This document shows, piece after piece, positions 27,102 to 34,621 of a stretch of DNA of 36,536 nt. The position numbers and the translations under genes are program-made. Under the pieces are notes generated by a model, which was not told the origin of the DNA, made no database searches, and saw only the letters and a program-made list of their open reading frames with translations. The stretch is from Bacilli bacterium (GTDB taxonomy: Bacteria; Bacillota_I; Bacilli_A; RFN20; CAG-826). The stretch's first letter is position 1. Each line of letters starts with the position of its first letter. The stretch lies in the NCBI GenBank assembly GCA_017940265.1, contig JAGAYY010000045.1, forward strand, positions 1 through 36,536, read 5' to 3'.

Positions 27102-27830
27102 ATGGAAAACAAATACGAAACATTACAAAAGATAATTAATGAGGCACGTCAAATCGTTGTCTTCACAGGCGCTGGAATATCCGTTCCAAGCGGCATTCCT
27201 GATTTTAGAAGCGCTAACGGTATCTATAATCAAAAAACCAAATACCAAGCTTCACCAGAAGAAATTATTTCTCACACATTCTTTCAAAACTACACTGAAG
27301 AATTCTATGAGTTTTATAAGGATAAGATGTGCTATCCAAAAGCCCAACCAAATGCCGCTCATAAATACTTTGCTGATTTAGAAAAGAAGGGTAAAAACGT
27401 CATCATTGTAACTCAGAATATTGATGGCCTTCATCAAAAAGCTGGTTCTAAGATTGTTTATGAATTACATGGCACTATTCATCAAAACTTCTGCACAAGA
27501 TGTGGAAGATTGTTTGGTCTTGATTATGTGATGAATTCTGAGGGTGTTCCTCACTGCGATAAATGCGGTGGCATTGTAAAACCAAATGTTGTTTTGTATG
27601 AAGAATCATTAGATGAAGATATCATCTCAAGATCTATTAATGCAATTATGACTTGCGATGTCATGATTGTGATTGGAACTTCTTTAAAAGTTTATCCAGC
27701 AGCGGGCTTTATCCGTTACTTCAAAGGCCGCTATTTAGTGGTTATCAATAAAGAATCTACATCATATGACAATATGTGTGACTTAGTCTTCAACGAAGAC
27801 GTTATCAACGTTGTTAAGAACTTAAAATAA
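27102..27830 (+). CDS. cobB: Sir2-family NAD-dependent protein deacylase
   Basis: A sirtuin of 242 residues, normal for bacterial enzymes, which removes acyl groups from lysines using NAD+. Motifs in order: GAGISVPSGIPDFRS (from residue 23), TQNIDGLHQKAG (about 104-115), catalytic His123 in ELHGT, and the zinc cysteines Cys131, Cys134, Cys152 and Cys155. GTSLKVYPAAGF closes the NAD site. Tyr/Arg residues of the desuccinylase class are not obvious from motif reading alone. It overlaps the HAD gene by one base (TAATG). No ribosome site is seen, and its promoter suggests a leaderless mRNA. Confidence 0.95.
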   Translation: MENKYETLQKIINEARQIVVFTGAGISVPSGIPDFRSANGIYNQKTKYQASPEEIISHTFFQNYTEEFYEFYKDKMCYPKAQPNAAHKYFADLEKKGKNVIIVTQNIDGLHQKAGSKIVYELHGTIHQNFCTRCGRLFGLDYVMNSEGVPHCDKCGGIVKPNVVLYEESLDEDIISRSINAIMTCDVMIVIGTSLKVYPAAGFIRYFKGRYLVVINKESTSYDNMCDLVFNEDVINVVKNLK

Positions 27831-28486
27831 TGAAAACACTTATTTTTGACTTAGATGGCACTATCCTAGATACACTTCAAGATTTGAAAAACGCTGTAAA
27901 TCACGCGTTAAATTTTTATAATCTGCCTGAAAAGGACCTAGAATTCGTGAGAAAAGCCATCGGAAATGGCACTACTGTTTTAATTCAAAGATGCACACCG
28001 TCTTGCCTATCTGATGAAGAAAGAAATAAGGTATTCAATACTTTTAAATCATATTATTTAGAACATTATGTAGACTACACTAAGCCATATGAAGGCATTA
28101 AGGAAATGCTTACCAAATTAAAAGGTAAAGTTACTCTAGCGGTAGTCTCTAATAAGGACAACGATTTAACTAATAAAATCATTAATAAAGAGTATCCTGG
28201 TTTGTTTGATATCATCCAAGGTTCATACCTAGATCATCCTAAGAAACCTGATCCATATCTTATTAATAAAATAATTAAGGAAAATAATATAGATAGAGAT
28301 AACTGCCTCTATATTGGTGACACTAATATTGATAAGGAAAGCGCTACTAATGCTGGCCTACCATATTTATTAGTGAACTATGGCTATCGCACTAAGGAAG
28401 AGCTAGAAAAAATGTGTCCTAACGACACAACTCTTTCTTCTGTAAATGAACTATATAATCAACTATTAAAGTGGGTTAACTTATAA
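27830..28486 (+). CDS. HAD-superfamily phosphatase, phosphoglycolate-phosphatase-like
   Basis: A 218-residue HAD hydrolase. Motif I is FDLDGTILDT with Asp7 and Asp9, the cap is of the helical subclass I type (residues about 15-80), motif II is VVSNKD, motif III is around KKPDPYLIN, and motif IV is YIGDTNID. The likely reaction is hydrolysis of a small phosphate ester. Phosphoglycolate or pyrophosphate (PpaX-type) are possible, and I cannot tell them apart. The start overlaps the sirtuin stop (TAATG). The gene converges on the CarD gene with abutting stop codons TTATAA. Confidence 0.88.
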   Translation: MKTLIFDLDGTILDTLQDLKNAVNHALNFYNLPEKDLEFVRKAIGNGTTVLIQRCTPSCLSDEERNKVFNTFKSYYLEHYVDYTKPYEGIKEMLTKLKGKVTLAVVSNKDNDLTNKIINKEYPGLFDIIQGSYLDHPKKPDPYLINKIIKENNIDRDNCLYIGDTNIDKESATNAGLPYLLVNYGYRTKEELEKMCPNDTTLSSVNELYNQLLKWVNL

Positions 28487-28975
28487 AGAGGCGATTCTTT
28501 CCTCAATAAACTTCTCAACTGACTCTCTTGGTTGCTTGTATGTAATCGCTAATTCATCCAATAACATGTTTTTAGCGTAGTTAAGCATATCCAAATCAAC
28601 AGGGCCTAATTTAATCTCATCATTGTTCTCACCTAATTTGTTATAGAAGAATAATTGACGATATAAATAAGCAATATCTTTAACATCGCCAGAAGATAAT
28701 CTCTTCTTATAAGCATCTCTTCTTTGCTTGGTATTTGTATTGAAGTCTTTACCAATCTTTTTAACTAATTTAAGAAGTTCATCAGCTTCTTCAACTGTCA
28801 TGATGTGACGAATAATACTATTAGCGGAACCTACTGGAACATAGAATGTTTCACCACTGATACGATTTACTTGCACAAGAAAATAATCTTTACCGTTCAT
28901 TTCCTTGCTCCCAATAATTGTTGAGAGGCCTTCACGGCAATGGATCACTTCGTTGTTCACATTAAAATCTGACAT
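28481..28975 (-). CDS. CarD-family transcriptional regulator
   Basis: A 164-residue protein with an N-terminal CarD/TRCF-type domain (about 1-60: VNNEVIHCREGLSTI, DYFLVQV, ETFYVPVG and the following hinge) and a helical C-terminal region. CarD proteins bind the RNA polymerase beta lobe and stabilise open promoters. I prefer the second ATG (28975) over 28981. The -10 TAATAT (28984-28989) puts the predicted start at or 2 bases before 28975, and no ribosome site is visible. Neighbours are glnS upstream and the HAD gene converging downstream, with no terminator between. Confidence 0.82.
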   Translation of the reverse strand: MSDFNVNNEVIHCREGLSTIIGSKEMNGKDYFLVQVNRISGETFYVPVGSANSIIRHIMTVEEADELLKLVKKIGKDFNTNTKQRRDAYKKRLSSGDVKDIAYLYRQLFFYNKLGENNDEIKLGPVDLDMLNYAKNMLLDELAITYKQPRESVEKFIEERIASL

Positions 28976-28983
28976 ATACATTA

Positions 28984-28989
28984 ATATTA
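28984..28989 (-). promoter_or_regulatory. -10 box of the CarD gene (leaderless arrangement)
   Basis: TAATAT on the minus strand ends 8 bases before the ATG at 28975. A weak -35 TTACAA lies 19 bases upstream. Transcription would begin 0-2 bases before the ATG. Confidence 0.4.
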
Positions 28990-29035
28990 TGTCATTTTTT
29001 CAAATTTTTTGTAAGTTTTTGAGTAAAAAATCTAG

Positions 29036-30676
29036 TTAGAAAGAAGACTTCAATGGACAAGTCCTATTAAAAATTAAGTGTTCTTTTGTGGATAATTTAT
29101 CAGTGCAATAATAACCAGTTCTAATGAATTGGAAATGGTCTAAAGGTTGTGTGTCTTTTAATGATGCTTCCACAAAACCTTCTAATTTAATTAATGAATT
29201 TGGATTTAATCTTTCAATGAATGATTGACCTTTTGTTTCTTCGGTTTCATCAAACACTAATGGTTCATATAGATTAAATGTGGCTGGTAAGGCTGTGATG
29301 GCTTCAACATAATGGATTGTACCATTTGGTTTACGGGCATCAAAACCGCTGCCAGATTTGGTTTCTGGATCGTATGTGCAGTGGATTTCAACGATGTTGC
29401 CATTTTCATCTTTAACTACACTATTACATCTAATGAAATAAGCATGCATTAAACGGACTTCATCACCGACAGATAATCTCTTCCATTTACGGTTTGGTTT
29501 TTCTTCAATGAAGTCTTCTTTTTCGATATATAAGTATTTACCAAAAGCGATTTGACGATGACCTAATTCTTCATTTTCCATATTGTTAGAAGCATCGCAA
29601 TATTCGATTTGTCCTTCTGGATAGTTATCAATCACCACTTTTAATGGATTTAAGACCGCCATTGGACGAGTAGCTTTAAGTTTTAATTCTTCTCTAAGGA
29701 AGTTATCAAGAGTTTCCGCATTTGTGGTGCTGTTGATTCTTGATAAGCCAGTATAAAGAATGAAGTTTCTAATTGCTTCTGGTGTTAAACCTTTTCTCTT
29801 TAAGCCGACTAATGTTGGCATACGTGGGTCATCATAACCATCAACGTAACCACCATCGACTAATTGACGGAGATATCTTTTGGACATCACTGTATTAGTA
29901 ATATTTAATCTGCCCCATTCATATTGATGTGGGACATGTGGCATTTCACATTTTTCAACAAACCAATCGTATAAAGGACGATGGTTATCAAATTCTAATG
30001 AACATAAGGAATGGGTGACACCTTCAATTGCGTCTTGTAATGGATGCGCAAAGTCGTACATTGGGTAGATGCACCACTTATTGCCTTGTCTATGATGTGG
30101 GACGTGTAAAATACGGTACATGACTGGGTCACGCATATTGATATTTGGAGAAGCCATATCGATTTTTGCTCTTAAGGTCTTCTCACCATTACCGTATTTA
30201 CCATCACGCATTTCTTGGAATAATTTTAAGTTTTCTTCAACTGATTTATTTCTATATGGAGAATCTTTACCAGGTTCAGTTAATGTACCACGGTATGCAG
30301 TTATCTCATCAGCGCTAAGATCATCGACATACGCTAAGCCTTTTTTAATAAGAAGAATTGCTCTATTGTATGTTTCTTCAAAATAATCACTACCAAAGAA
30401 AATGTTCTTAGGTTCATAGCCTAACCATTTAATATCGTTAATAATAGCTTGGACATATTCAGCGCCTTCATTGACTGGGTTAGTATCATCAAATCTTAAA
30501 TTTGTATAACCACCGAATGCTTTCGCAAGTTCAAAGTCATTGATAACTGCTCTAGCGTGACCAATGTGTAAGTAGGCATTTGGTTCTGGAGGGAAACGTG
30601 TAACGATTGTTTTTACACGGCCTTCTTCCAAGTCTTTTTCCATGATTGTTTTGATAAAGTTGTTAATTTCTTCCAT
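29036..30676 (-). CDS. glnS: Glutaminyl-tRNA synthetase
   Basis: Charges tRNA-Gln directly. The 546 residues match bacterial GlnRS. The class I catalytic motif appears as RFPPEPNAYLHIGHA (HIGH at 37-40). FPPEPNAY identifies GlnRS rather than GluRS. The second motif is VMSKRYLRQLV. The C-terminal anticodon-binding beta barrels end in FNRTCPLKSSF, close to the usual end. GAGGAC precedes the ATG. Many Bacilli lack GlnRS and use GatCAB amidation instead, so its presence marks a lineage with direct charging. It is followed by the CarD gene. Confidence 0.96.
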   Translation of the reverse strand: MEEINNFIKTIMEKDLEEGRVKTIVTRFPPEPNAYLHIGHARAVINDFELAKAFGGYTNLRFDDTNPVNEGAEYVQAIINDIKWLGYEPKNIFFGSDYFEETYNRAILLIKKGLAYVDDLSADEITAYRGTLTEPGKDSPYRNKSVEENLKLFQEMRDGKYGNGEKTLRAKIDMASPNINMRDPVMYRILHVPHHRQGNKWCIYPMYDFAHPLQDAIEGVTHSLCSLEFDNHRPLYDWFVEKCEMPHVPHQYEWGRLNITNTVMSKRYLRQLVDGGYVDGYDDPRMPTLVGLKRKGLTPEAIRNFILYTGLSRINSTTNAETLDNFLREELKLKATRPMAVLNPLKVVIDNYPEGQIEYCDASNNMENEELGHRQIAFGKYLYIEKEDFIEEKPNRKWKRLSVGDEVRLMHAYFIRCNSVVKDENGNIVEIHCTYDPETKSGSGFDARKPNGTIHYVEAITALPATFNLYEPLVFDETEETKGQSFIERLNPNSLIKLEGFVEASLKDTQPLDHFQFIRTGYYCTDKLSTKEHLIFNRTCPLKSSF

Positions 30677-30709
30677 AAAAAAGTCCTCGGAGATATTTTA
30701 CGCTTGTAG

Positions 30710-30743
30710 AACAACTATTCAAATACTTTTGAATTTAGTTGTT
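30710..30743. repeat. Inverted repeat between the aldo/keto reductase and glnS
   Basis: AACAACTA/TAGTTGTT with an inner TTCAAA/TTTGAA, and one bulged base. On the minus strand no T-tract follows, so it is a poor terminator for the reductase gene. In the glnS direction it lies in the leader, 34 bases upstream of the start. Confidence 0.5.
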
Positions 30744-30747
30744 TTAT

Positions 30748-31605
30748 CTAGCCTTGTTTCTTTTTGTTAAATACCGGCCAAAAAGCATCTGCCCCGTAAT
30801 CGATACGATTGAGTTTCATGAGTTCAATCATATCTTCTTCACTAATTTCAAAATCTAGTTTCATATTATCTTTAATATGCTCTTTGCTAGATGCTTTTGG
30901 AATAGAGATTGTATCTAATTGTAAGGTGTATTTAATGCATAACTGTGGCACTGAAACACCATACTTTTTAGCCATTGCTTGAATCTTTTTATCATCTAAC
31001 GCCCGACCATGAGCGATTGGGGAATAAGCTTCTACAACGATATCGTTTTCTTGACAGAATTTAATAACATCAACAGGAGTTTCACCAATATGTAAAAGAA
31101 TTTGGTTAGCCATTGGTTTGATCTCACAGTTGTTGATAATGTTTTCAAGGTCATCCACTAAGAAGTTTGATACACCTATCGCCCTAAGTTTACCTTCTCT
31201 GTAGGCTTCTTCCATCGCTTTCCACACTTGAATATTTTGTTTGAAATATCTAAATGGTCCTCTAAATAAGGCCCATGGTTGTGGGCAGTGAATGAGCATT
31301 AAATCAATATAATCAACGCCTAATTTCTTAAGTGATTCATCAATTGATGCTTTGGCTTTTTTATAGGACTTTAATTCCGCTTTGACTTTAGAAGTAATAA
31401 AGACTTCTTCTCTTTTAAGACCAGACTCTCTAATCGCTTGGCCAACGCCTTCTTCATTGCCATAGGCTTGCGCAGTATCGATATGACGATAACCGGCTTC
31501 TAGTGCCATCTTTACGCAGTTAGCGGCATTCTCATTTTTAATTAACCATGTACCATAGGCTAAAGCTGGTGCTTTGACACCATTAGATATAATAAATTCT
31601 TTCAT
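30748..31605 (-). CDS. Aldo/keto reductase
   Basis: An NADPH-dependent reductase of 285 residues with the usual TIM-barrel motifs. The catalytic tetrad is placed at Asp43, Tyr48, Lys73 and His106 (RHIDTAQAYGNE, TSKVKAEL, LMLIHCPQPW). IGVSNF and IPKASSKEHI are typical later signatures. The substrate is probably a small carbonyl compound and cannot be told from sequence. The ribosome site AGAGGG lies inside an 8-bp stem (31611-31642), so translation may be restricted by that hairpin. It precedes glnS but is separated by an inverted repeat. Confidence 0.93.
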   Translation of the reverse strand: MKEFIISNGVKAPALAYGTWLIKNENAANCVKMALEAGYRHIDTAQAYGNEEGVGQAIRESGLKREEVFITSKVKAELKSYKKAKASIDESLKKLGVDYIDLMLIHCPQPWALFRGPFRYFKQNIQVWKAMEEAYREGKLRAIGVSNFLVDDLENIINNCEIKPMANQILLHIGETPVDVIKFCQENDIVVEAYSPIAHGRALDDKKIQAMAKKYGVSVPQLCIKYTLQLDTISIPKASSKEHIKDNMKLDFEISEEDMIELMKLNRIDYGADAFWPVFNKKKQG

Positions 31606-31610
31606 ATAAA

Positions 31611-31642
31611 AACCCTCTAAGGTTATTTTGCCATAGAGGGTT
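31611..31642 (-). terminator. Hairpin with T-run overlapping the reductase ribosome site
   Basis: AACCCTCT (31611-31618) and AGAGGGTT (31635-31642) are perfect 8-base arms with a 16-base loop. On the minus strand the second arm is followed by TTTTTAT and then the ATG of the reductase. It can be read as a terminator for the upstream phosphatase gene or as a structure hiding the AGAGGG ribosome site. Confidence 0.55.
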
Positions 31643-31675
31643 AGTGTTTAGCAAAGATTTTGCTTTACTATTTTT

Positions 31676-32197
31676 TTAGGCCCTTGGTGTGAGTTTGAAG
31701 CAATCAACATATGGACCATCAACAAGAGCCTTAACTGTTAACTTATTAGCACCGGCTTTAATAGCAACATCACCGAGATCGACTTCGGCTAATTCGAGTT
31801 GCCACATGCCTGCTGGAGCTGGTAATACTTTTTCTGCTAAATCAACCGCAACATCATTAACTTTAATTTCAAAAGCTTCTGCTAAATTGAGATCTTCATA
31901 TTGCCATGAAGAATTCATCTTTGGTGCACCAGTAATGGATAAAGCCATTGTCTTAGCGGCATCAGCGTTGAAATCAATGGCGAGTTCAGCTTCGGCTGGC
32001 CATGTAGTGATGTAACTTGTACCGCTATAAACGGAAGCAGCACCCCATTGTGGAAGTTCAGCGGACATTTCGCTGCCTTCTGGGATATAATCTTCAGCTT
32101 CTAAGATGATTTGTCCAGGAACTTCTGCTGGTCTAACTGTGACATCAACAACAGCGGTGAATAAGCCGTCTTTCTTAACTATTTTGAATGATGTTTT
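31676..32197 (-). pseudogene. 5'-truncated remnant of a Big2-CBM6 lipoprotein
   Basis: 173 codons are open in the same frame directly after the TAA of the large phosphatase gene. The first residues (KTSFKIVKKDGLF and VVDVTVRP) look like the last third of a Big2 domain. This is followed by IILEAEDY, the normal beginning of a CBM6-type domain, which continues to the stop (PYVDCFKLTPRA). No start codon, signal peptide or front part of the Big2 domain is present. An internal ATG at 32068 would give only part of the CBM6 domain. The best reading is a deletion that fused the tail of a lipoprotein gene to the 3' end of the phosphatase gene. Stop-codon readthrough or a sequencing error are alternatives. 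Confidence 0.7.
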
Positions 32198-34516
32198 TTA
32201 ATAAACTAATCTCACTTGCTCAGTAAATAAGAGACGATAATCGGAATTATTATGAACAAATTCAATTTCTAAGTTAGTATCGTTATCAACACTGTAACTT
32301 GCAATGTCAAAATATTGGCCAGATGTCGTTAAACCTAATTGGCCATATGTTTGACCGTTAGTGAGAAGAATTGATTGAGTAACACCATTAATCTTCACGG
32401 AATAAAGCGAACTATCAAAAACATGATTCTTATGGCTATCAGCGCCATTAGACATCTTCACATTGAATTGGAGTTTGACTTCACCCGCTTTTGCAGGAAT
32501 GTCCCACTTAAATGTTGTTTTAACTTTATTAGTGCCACCAATCTTGCCATCACTACCAATTTCGCCATCAATGGATGAGTAATCAGTAAACTTAATAGCG
32601 ATATATTTCTTACCACAATCACATAAGTAGGTAGTGACTTGTTTACCAGCTTTGTTCGTGACCGGGGTTTGTGCAACGTAGTTATGTGTCGTGTGTTCAC
32701 CACCTTCACCACCACCTTGAGAACCACCACCAGAAGCGGTAGAAGCATCAAAGATATAAAGACCACCGATATTCATGGAATTTGATGTACCTGTAATCTT
32801 AATTGTGTGATTTCCAGCTGGAATATCAACTTCACCTAAGATAACTGGATAGTAGTTAAGTCTTGAACTACATTTACCCATTCTTGCATCTGAGTATGTT
32901 TGATCTTTCATGCTAATGGATGCGTTATCTAAAGAACAACCAATTGCATCAGCGATCTTTTTAGAAGTAGATGAATCACCATTACCTAAATAGGCAACGA
33001 CTTGTCCCTTGTATGTTTTAGAGGCACTAAATGAATAACTAACTGATTGAGATGAACTATTTAAGGTGTAATAGTTGTCTGGATTATCTCTATCAGAAGT
33101 ATCAGTTTTAAGACTTGTGCCTGATGCTGTTAATGATTTAGCAGGGGCAATAATTTGACCCGCGTCATTATCTTTTGCGGTTTGTCCTTCTGTCAAATTA
33201 GCGATGACGGTATCTAATGTAGTCTTAGAAACACCGATTGCTAGTAACATGTTATAGACTTTATTTTTGAATGTTTTACCGGACATGTTTTGGATATCGG
33301 AAATATAGTTTTGAATATTATCCGCACCCGCCTTTGTGCCGATATATCTCTTTTCACCAATCTTACCAAAGTTAGAGAATAAGTAATCTTGATATATTTC
33401 ATTTAGGGAGACACCTAATAAACCAGATAATAAGATTGCGCATAAGCCTGTTCTATCAGTACCGATACGACAGTGGAAATAAACGGGGTAATTATTTGAA
33501 TCACCTAATAAGTTAAAGAAGTTTTTAACTGATTCAGCATTTCTTGAGAAGTGATGAGAACCACCACTATAGTCCATCTTGAAATCCTTAACGGTTGTGC
33601 CACTTAACTTAAGGTTGTAGCTTGTACCATCAGCAACATTGACTTCAGTTTTAACTTTTAAGTGTTGAAGCATTTCTTTTTTGCCTTCTTCTGTAATTGT
33701 TGTGCTGTAGTCATATTTATAACCACTTGTTCTATAGACAAGACCTTGTTTCATCTTGCCACCATCTTCAAGAATTCTACCACCCATATCACGGCAGTTA
33801 GTCATACCACCAATAGTAAGATTTCTTGGATAAGTAGTATCAACGTCAAAGAATCTAACCGCTGTGGATTCTTTTTGTCCATCAGAGAAGTTAGCCACTA
33901 ATTTATAGTAGTTTCGGCCTAAATATGGATTGTAATATGCTACTGACTTATTGGATGTCTTTATTTCATAGCCATCACTTAAGTCTTCTTTTTGACCACT
34001 TATAAAGCTGTAATTAGAAACTGTTTTGCCACTAGGAGCGCTATAGTTCCAGGAAAGATTAACTGGCAATGAATCTGAACGATGCTGGGAGCCATCTGGA
34101 TATTGATTCTCAGGCATTTGATCATAATTACCTGAATAAGATAAATATGTCTTTTGGTCAGCGGTATGAATCTCTACTGGAGTATTAAACTCTGTGATAT
34201 TAGAGAAATTGCCTTCACTAACAGGAGGTTCGCTAGTAGACGAACTACTTGATGATGGTTTGCTGCTAGAGCTAGAACTACTACTCTTACTAGAACTAGA
34301 AGAACTACTCTTGCTTGAGTTTGAGCTTGATGGTTTACTTGATTCACTAGATGCTGGTGCGCTTGACTCAGAATCACTTGAAGCAGGTATTGAAGTGCTT
34401 TCTATTGGACTGCTTGGTTGTTTACTTTCTTGACTGCTATTTGCCACAACAGTGCACGAAGAAAGAATCAAAGTTGATAAGAAAGCAAAGCTTAGAAACA
34501 TTTTTCTTTTTTGCAT
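32198..34516 (-). CDS. Lipid-anchored secreted tyrosine phosphatase with C-terminal binding modules
   Basis: A 772-residue lipoprotein. The signal peptide has lipobox ILSSC with Cys21. Residues about 28-100 form a Ser/Pro/Lys-rich flexible linker of the cell-wall spanning type. A fibronectin/Ig-like domain (about 105-230) follows. A dual-specificity/tyrosine phosphatase domain (about 231-450) has NCRDMGGR and the catalytic P-loop HCRIGTDRTG, with Cys349 as nucleophile and Arg355. Residues about 453-592 form a beta-rich module and about 637-772 another, the latter shared with the lipoprotein at 4523-5407. Between them a Gly/Glu/His linker and LCDCGKK occur. It is paralogous to the next gene. 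The start has AAGGAGT upstream. The substrate is unknown: phosphoprotein, phosphoinositide or a host molecule. Confidence 0.88.
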   Translation of the reverse strand: MQKRKMFLSFAFLSTLILSSCTVVANSSQESKQPSSPIESTSIPASSDSESSAPASSESSKPSSSNSSKSSSSSSSKSSSSSSSSKPSSSSSSTSEPPVSEGNFSNITEFNTPVEIHTADQKTYLSYSGNYDQMPENQYPDGSQHRSDSLPVNLSWNYSAPSGKTVSNYSFISGQKEDLSDGYEIKTSNKSVAYYNPYLGRNYYKLVANFSDGQKESTAVRFFDVDTTYPRNLTIGGMTNCRDMGGRILEDGGKMKQGLVYRTSGYKYDYSTTITEEGKKEMLQHLKVKTEVNVADGTSYNLKLSGTTVKDFKMDYSGGSHHFSRNAESVKNFFNLLGDSNNYPVYFHCRIGTDRTGLCAILLSGLLGVSLNEIYQDYLFSNFGKIGEKRYIGTKAGADNIQNYISDIQNMSGKTFKNKVYNMLLAIGVSKTTLDTVIANLTEGQTAKDNDAGQIIAPAKSLTASGTSLKTDTSDRDNPDNYYTLNSSSQSVSYSFSASKTYKGQVVAYLGNGDSSTSKKIADAIGCSLDNASISMKDQTYSDARMGKCSSRLNYYPVILGEVDIPAGNHTIKITGTSNSMNIGGLYIFDASTASGGGSQGGGEGGEHTTHNYVAQTPVTNKAGKQVTTYLCDCGKKYIAIKFTDYSSIDGEIGSDGKIGGTNKVKTTFKWDIPAKAGEVKLQFNVKMSNGADSHKNHVFDSSLYSVKINGVTQSILLTNGQTYGQLGLTTSGQYFDIASYSVDNDTNLEIEFVHNNSDYRLLFTEQVRLVY

Positions 34517-34579
34517 AGATGTAACTCCTTGTTATTTATATTTTCAAATGTAACGCTAAGACATTCAATTCCTAGTTAG

Positions 34580-34604
34580 AAAAAGGCCCTCATGTGAGAG
34601 CCTT
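34580..34604 (-). terminator. Intrinsic terminator between the two phosphatase genes
   Basis: GGCTCTC/GAGGGCC stem (34585-34591 with 34596-34602) with loop ACAT, followed by TTTTT on the minus strand. It lies 20 bases past the upstream phosphatase stop, so the two paralogues are probably transcribed separately. Confidence 0.8.
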
Positions 34605-34621
34605 TAAATCTTTTATTAAAA

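Noticed and set aside
30677..30747. T-box leader for glnS
   Set aside because: The gap is 71 bases and lacks the T-box sequence. Only one inverted repeat is present.
32190..32205. Programmed frameshift at the A run after the phosphatase stop
   Set aside because: The A run comes after the in-frame TAA, so slippage there cannot bypass the stop, and the downstream frame is already in phase.
34186..34436. Serine tract as a slipped-strand contingency repeat
   Set aside because: The codons are mixed and no perfect short tandem repeat of useful length is present. It reads as a flexible linker.
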